Of a stretch of 64,000 nt of DNA, positions 61,443 to 64,000 are shown in pieces; within the stretch, counting starts at the first letter, position 1; every line of letters starts with the position of its first letter. The stretch is from NCBI RefSeq assembly GCF_001690655.1, contig NZ_LZHQ01000015.1, positions 33,654 through 97,653 on the forward strand. The letters run 5' to 3'. Under the pieces are notes generated by a model. The model did not search any database. It saw only the letters and a list, made by a program, of their open reading frames with translations, and was not told where the DNA came from. This stretch comes from Gilliamella sp. Occ3-1 (lineage in GTDB: Bacteria; Pseudomonadota; Gammaproteobacteria; Enterobacterales; Orbaceae). Made by a program: the position numbers and the translations under genes.

Positions 61443-62309
61443 ATGAAAACAGTATTATCAATTCAATCAAATGTTGTTTATGGTTATGCCGGTAACAAGG
61501 TATCGACATTAGCCATGCAGCTACAAGGTGTTGAAGTTATGCCGATCCATACCGTGCAATTATCCAGTAATACAGTTTATCCTCATTATGATGGCATAGT
61601 GCTTGGTACTAAACAAATCACACGAATAGTTAATAGTTTAGAAAAAATTGGGGTTTTAAAGTCTATTGACGCCATTATTTCGGGCTATATTGGTCTTGCT
61701 GAACAAGGCGAAGAAATCTTAGAAGCAGTCAACAAAATTAAATACTATAATCCTAATGCTATCTATGTTTGTGATCCTGTTATGGGGGGCGATATTAATA
61801 AAGGTAGTTCACTGCCACAAGGTATTATTGATTTCTTCACTAAGCAAGCGGTTAAACAAGCCGACTATATCACACCAAATTTATTAGAATTACAAATACT
61901 TTCTGATATCGAAATTAAAACATTTAACGATGTACTAAATGCAATAAAAACACTACAAAAACAGTCTATTAAAGCTATATTAGTAAAAAATTTGGTGCAC
62001 GCTGGCAAAACAACCGACCTATTTGAAATGGTGTTAGCAACGCCAACCCAAAACTATCATCTTGCCCGCCCACTATATGACTTTCCACATCGTCCATTAG
62101 GTGTGGGTGATTTAATTTGTAGCTTGTTCACTGCGCATCTAATTAATGGACAATCCCAATTAATGGCATTTGAATTAGCCGCCAATGCCGCTAATCACGT
62201 ACTGGAAATGACCAAACAAAAAGAGGCTCGAGAATTGGCAATTATTGATGCTCAAGCGTGGATTAAAAAGCCAGATTTGCGGTATCGGGGGATGGAATTG
62301 ATGTTATAA
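61443..62309 (+). CDS. pdxY: Pyridoxal kinase PdxY
   Basis: PdxY phosphorylates pyridoxal to PLP in the B6 salvage path. It has 288 residues (E. coli 287). It belongs to the ribokinase-like fold: SIQSNVVYGYAGNKVS (substrate region), ISGYIGLAEQGEEIL, VCDPVMGGD, ADYITPNLLELQIL, and the anion-hole/catalytic motif RPLGVGDLICSL. It closely follows an MHS transporter. An IS407-like end lies 11 bp after its stop, with no terminator left in between. Confidence 0.92.
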   Translation: MKTVLSIQSNVVYGYAGNKVSTLAMQLQGVEVMPIHTVQLSSNTVYPHYDGIVLGTKQITRIVNSLEKIGVLKSIDAIISGYIGLAEQGEEILEAVNKIKYYNPNAIYVCDPVMGGDINKGSSLPQGIIDFFTKQAVKQADYITPNLLELQILSDIEIKTFNDVLNAIKTLQKQSIKAILVKNLVHAGKTTDLFEMVLATPTQNYHLARPLYDFPHRPLGVGDLICSLFTAHLINGQSQLMAFELAANAANHVLEMTKQKEARELAIIDAQAWIKKPDLRYRGMELML

Positions 62310-62320
62310 AAGAATATCAT

Positions 62321-62352
62321 TGTAAATACCCCAAACTTAGTACACAACTCAC
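62321..62352. mobile_element. 32-bp remnant of an IS407-like end
   Basis: TGTAAATACCCC followed by AAACTTAGTACACAACTCAC, the same end as at 63390, is cut off by the start of an IS3-group element. It marks an earlier insertion now lost or displaced. Confidence 0.8.
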
Positions 62353-63389
62353 TGATCCTCGCCAAAAAACTGGACATAAGTCGCCTCTATGATATAAACA
62401 AAAATCATAGGAGACAAATATCTGGTCGAAAAATTTAGTATTGAATTCAAACAACAATCAGTGGATTATGCGTTATCTAATGCACACCTTTCTATCAGCG
62501 AACTTGCCAACCATCTAGGTGTGGGTAAATCAACCCTAGATAAATGGATTAGGCAACTTTCCCCGAATAAAACTAGCCGTCGAGAGTTAACCGCTGAGCA
62601 ACAGCGGATTATGGCGTTAGAAAAAGAGATTAAAGAACAGAAAATGGCCAATGATATACTAAAAAAGGCGCATGTGCATATCATCAACAATCCAAGTCGA
62701 TGAAGTACGCTTATATGAAAAATCATTTAACCTGCTATCCCGTTACTAGGATATGCTCATTACTTGGTGTCAGTTCATCGGGTTATAATGCTTGGTTAAA
62801 AAGAGCAAACAAATCAGCTAAACTCAGCGAGTATATCCAAAAAAGCAGTATTGGCAACATAAAACCCGTTTGGGTGCGCCAAGCCTGCTTCATGATGCAA
62901 GGGAAGCGGGCTATCAAGTTTCAGAAAGGACAGCTTGCCGTGTTTTGCAACAATGGGGATTACTTAGTTTAAGATTGCATAGTAAAGCCGCACGTAAATT
63001 CAAGTATAAAAACAGATATGGCTCATCGCAATATTGCGCCCAACAAGTTAGATAGGCAATTTAACATTGATAAGCCGAATACGACATGGGTAACCGATAT
63101 TACTGGAAGGTTGGTTATATTTATCGGTGATTATCGATTTATATGGACGAAAAGTGATTGCTAGGCAAACCAGTCGCTACATAGACCGTCATTTAGTGTG
63201 TAATACATTAAAACAAGCCTTATTTCGGCGTCACCTTCCTAAAAATGTACTCATTCATAGTGACCAAGGAAGCCAATATTGCAGTGCTGATTTCAAGCAA
63301 TTATTGTTACAATATGAACTAAGGCAAAGCATGAGTCGAAGAGGAAACTGCTTTGATAATGCGGTTATTGAAAGTTTTTTTCATACACT
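62353..63389 (+). mobile_element. IS3-group element, truncated, with broken orfAB
   Basis: It begins TGATCCTCGCC at 62353. orfA (to 62703) encodes an HTH protein (SIEFKQQSVDYALSNAHLSI...LGVGKSTLDKWIRQL, with a leucine-zipper tail) but has no ATG behind its AGGAGA site; the codon at 62422 is CTG. orfB starts at ATG 62700 (overlapping GATGA) and is split by at least three frame breaks (near 62840, 62990 and 63120). Pieces of the DDE domain remain: NTTWVTDIT, HSDQGSQYCS, NCFDNAVIESFFHTL. It ends abruptly at 63389 where the next IS begins. Confidence 0.85.
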
Positions 63390-64000
63390 TGTAAATACCC
63401 CAAACTTAATACACAACTCACGTAGAAAATTAAGCTGCCTGTTTTAATGTTTTATATTCGATCGGCGTCATATTATTTAGTGCTTCATGAGGCCTTTCGG
63501 TGTTATAAATCGTTAACCATTCTTCGGTTATTCTCCTTGCTTGCGCTAGGTTGTTAAAAAGATATAAATCTAACACTTCAGTTCGATAAGTCCGATTAAA
63601 TCGTTCAATGTAACCATTTTGATAAGGGCTACCGGGTTTGATGTAATCTATAGTTATACCATGTGTTTTTGCCCAATTAGTAAACGTGTTTCCGGTGAAT
63701 TCTGGTCCATTATCGACTCGTATTTTTAATGGATACCCATTATATTCGGCCAGTTTATCTAAGTAACGGGTAATCCTTCCTGCTGGTAAGCTTATTGCAA
63801 TATCAATCCCTAACGCCTCACGATTAAAGTCATCAATGACATTGAATGTCCTAAAGCGACGTTGATTACGGCTACTGTCACTCATAAAATCCATTGACCA
63901 ACATTCACCTTGTTTATTAGGAGCCAATAGCTTTTCTGGAGTTCGTGGGGGGATACGTTTTTTACGCTTTACCCTGAGATTAAGTTTCAACTCACAATAC
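63390..64000 (-). mobile_element. IS407-like element, copy 3 (partial, continues past the window)
   Basis: TGTAAATACCCC at 63390 marks the outer end next to the orfB stop. It is inserted inside the IS3-group orfB, so it arrived later. The rest of the element lies beyond the right edge. Confidence 0.88.
63430..64000 (-). CDS. IS407-like orfB transposase (partial at right edge)
   Basis: The best-preserved transposase in the window. At least 190 codons are open to the window edge (YCELKLNLRVKRKKR continues upstream as in copy 1). The full DDE set is visible: D in CWSMDFMSDSS, D in RVDNGPEFTG, E in NGYIERFNRTYR. It ends in YKTLKQAA. Whether orfA and the far end are intact cannot be seen here, but this is the only copy that could be active or could serve the others. 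Confidence 0.9.
   Translation of the reverse strand, partial: YCELKLNLRVKRKKRIPPRTPEKLLAPNKQGECWSMDFMSDSSRNQRRFRTFNVIDDFNREALGIDIAISLPAGRITRYLDKLAEYNGYPLKIRVDNGPEFTGNTFTNWAKTHGITIDYIKPGSPYQNGYIERFNRTYRTEVLDLYLFNNLAQARRITEEWLTIYNTERPHEALNNMTPIEYKTLKQAA

Overview
The window is a low-GC (roughly one third G+C by eye) gammaproteobacterial chromosome segment. The proteins read like enterobacterial orthologues (MnmG, RlmN, LpxA, DppC, PhoH-like YbeZ), while the genome is compact and AT-rich with many decaying genes and insertion sequences. This fits an Orbales/Orbaceae-type gut symbiont (Gilliamella, Frischella, Orbus). That placement is my inference from sequence character, not a database result.

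Layout, left to right. 1-2.6 kb: partial coaBC and recN. 2.8-5.25 kb: a dead RloA/RloB-type ATPase/TOPRIM-like pair, truncated by a dead IS3-family (IS407-like) element. 5.3-9.5 kb: a yagU-like gene, metE and metF (methionine synthesis), and initiator tRNA-fMet. 9.8-16.6 kb: a leftward run miaB-ybeZ-mrdA-rodA-dacA that joins tRNA modification and PhoH to the cell-elongation machinery. 16.9-18.1 kb: amiC. 18.2-20.7 kb: rsmG and mnmG. 20.68-21.11 kb: a very probable chromosomal replication origin (oriC), with 14 GATC sites, repeated GATCTTTT 13-mer-like units and two perfect DnaA boxes. 21.2-22.7 kb: hda, the DnaA inactivator, directly beside the origin, then a HAD phosphatase.

23-28.6 kb: an HlyD/ABC-2 permease export operon with no ATPase gene, ndh, and a yiiX pseudogene. 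28.6-31.6 kb: fabZ-lpxA-lpxB-rnhB (lipid A). 31.8-33.3 kb: an FKBP-type lipoprotein with tusD and tusC but no tusB. 33.5-38.6 kb: nagE diverging from nagB-nagA-nagC (GlcNAc use) around a CRP-like site. Then come asd, a decayed IS copy, tRNA-Pro and tRNA-His, cpxRA, a VanY-like peptidase, rlmN, pilW and mntP. 47.2-50.6 kb holds a decayed two-gene system (coiled-coil protein plus ClpB-like AAA+ ATPase).

51-53.6 kb: groES-groEL under a textbook sigma-32 promoter, and fxsA. tRNA-Phe follows, then the dppABCDF dipeptide importer, and an MHS-family transporter next to pdxY (a candidate vitamin B6 uptake-and-trap pair). From 62.3 kb to the edge is a nest of IS3-family elements.

The strongest observations are the origin with hda beside it; two genes (hda and mrdA) whose conserved N-termini can only be translated from non-canonical start codons placed behind good Shine-Dalgarno sequences; the ATPase-less exporter; the MHS-pdxY pair; and the two dead accessory systems. 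I found no CRISPR array, no prophage and no intact new defence system.
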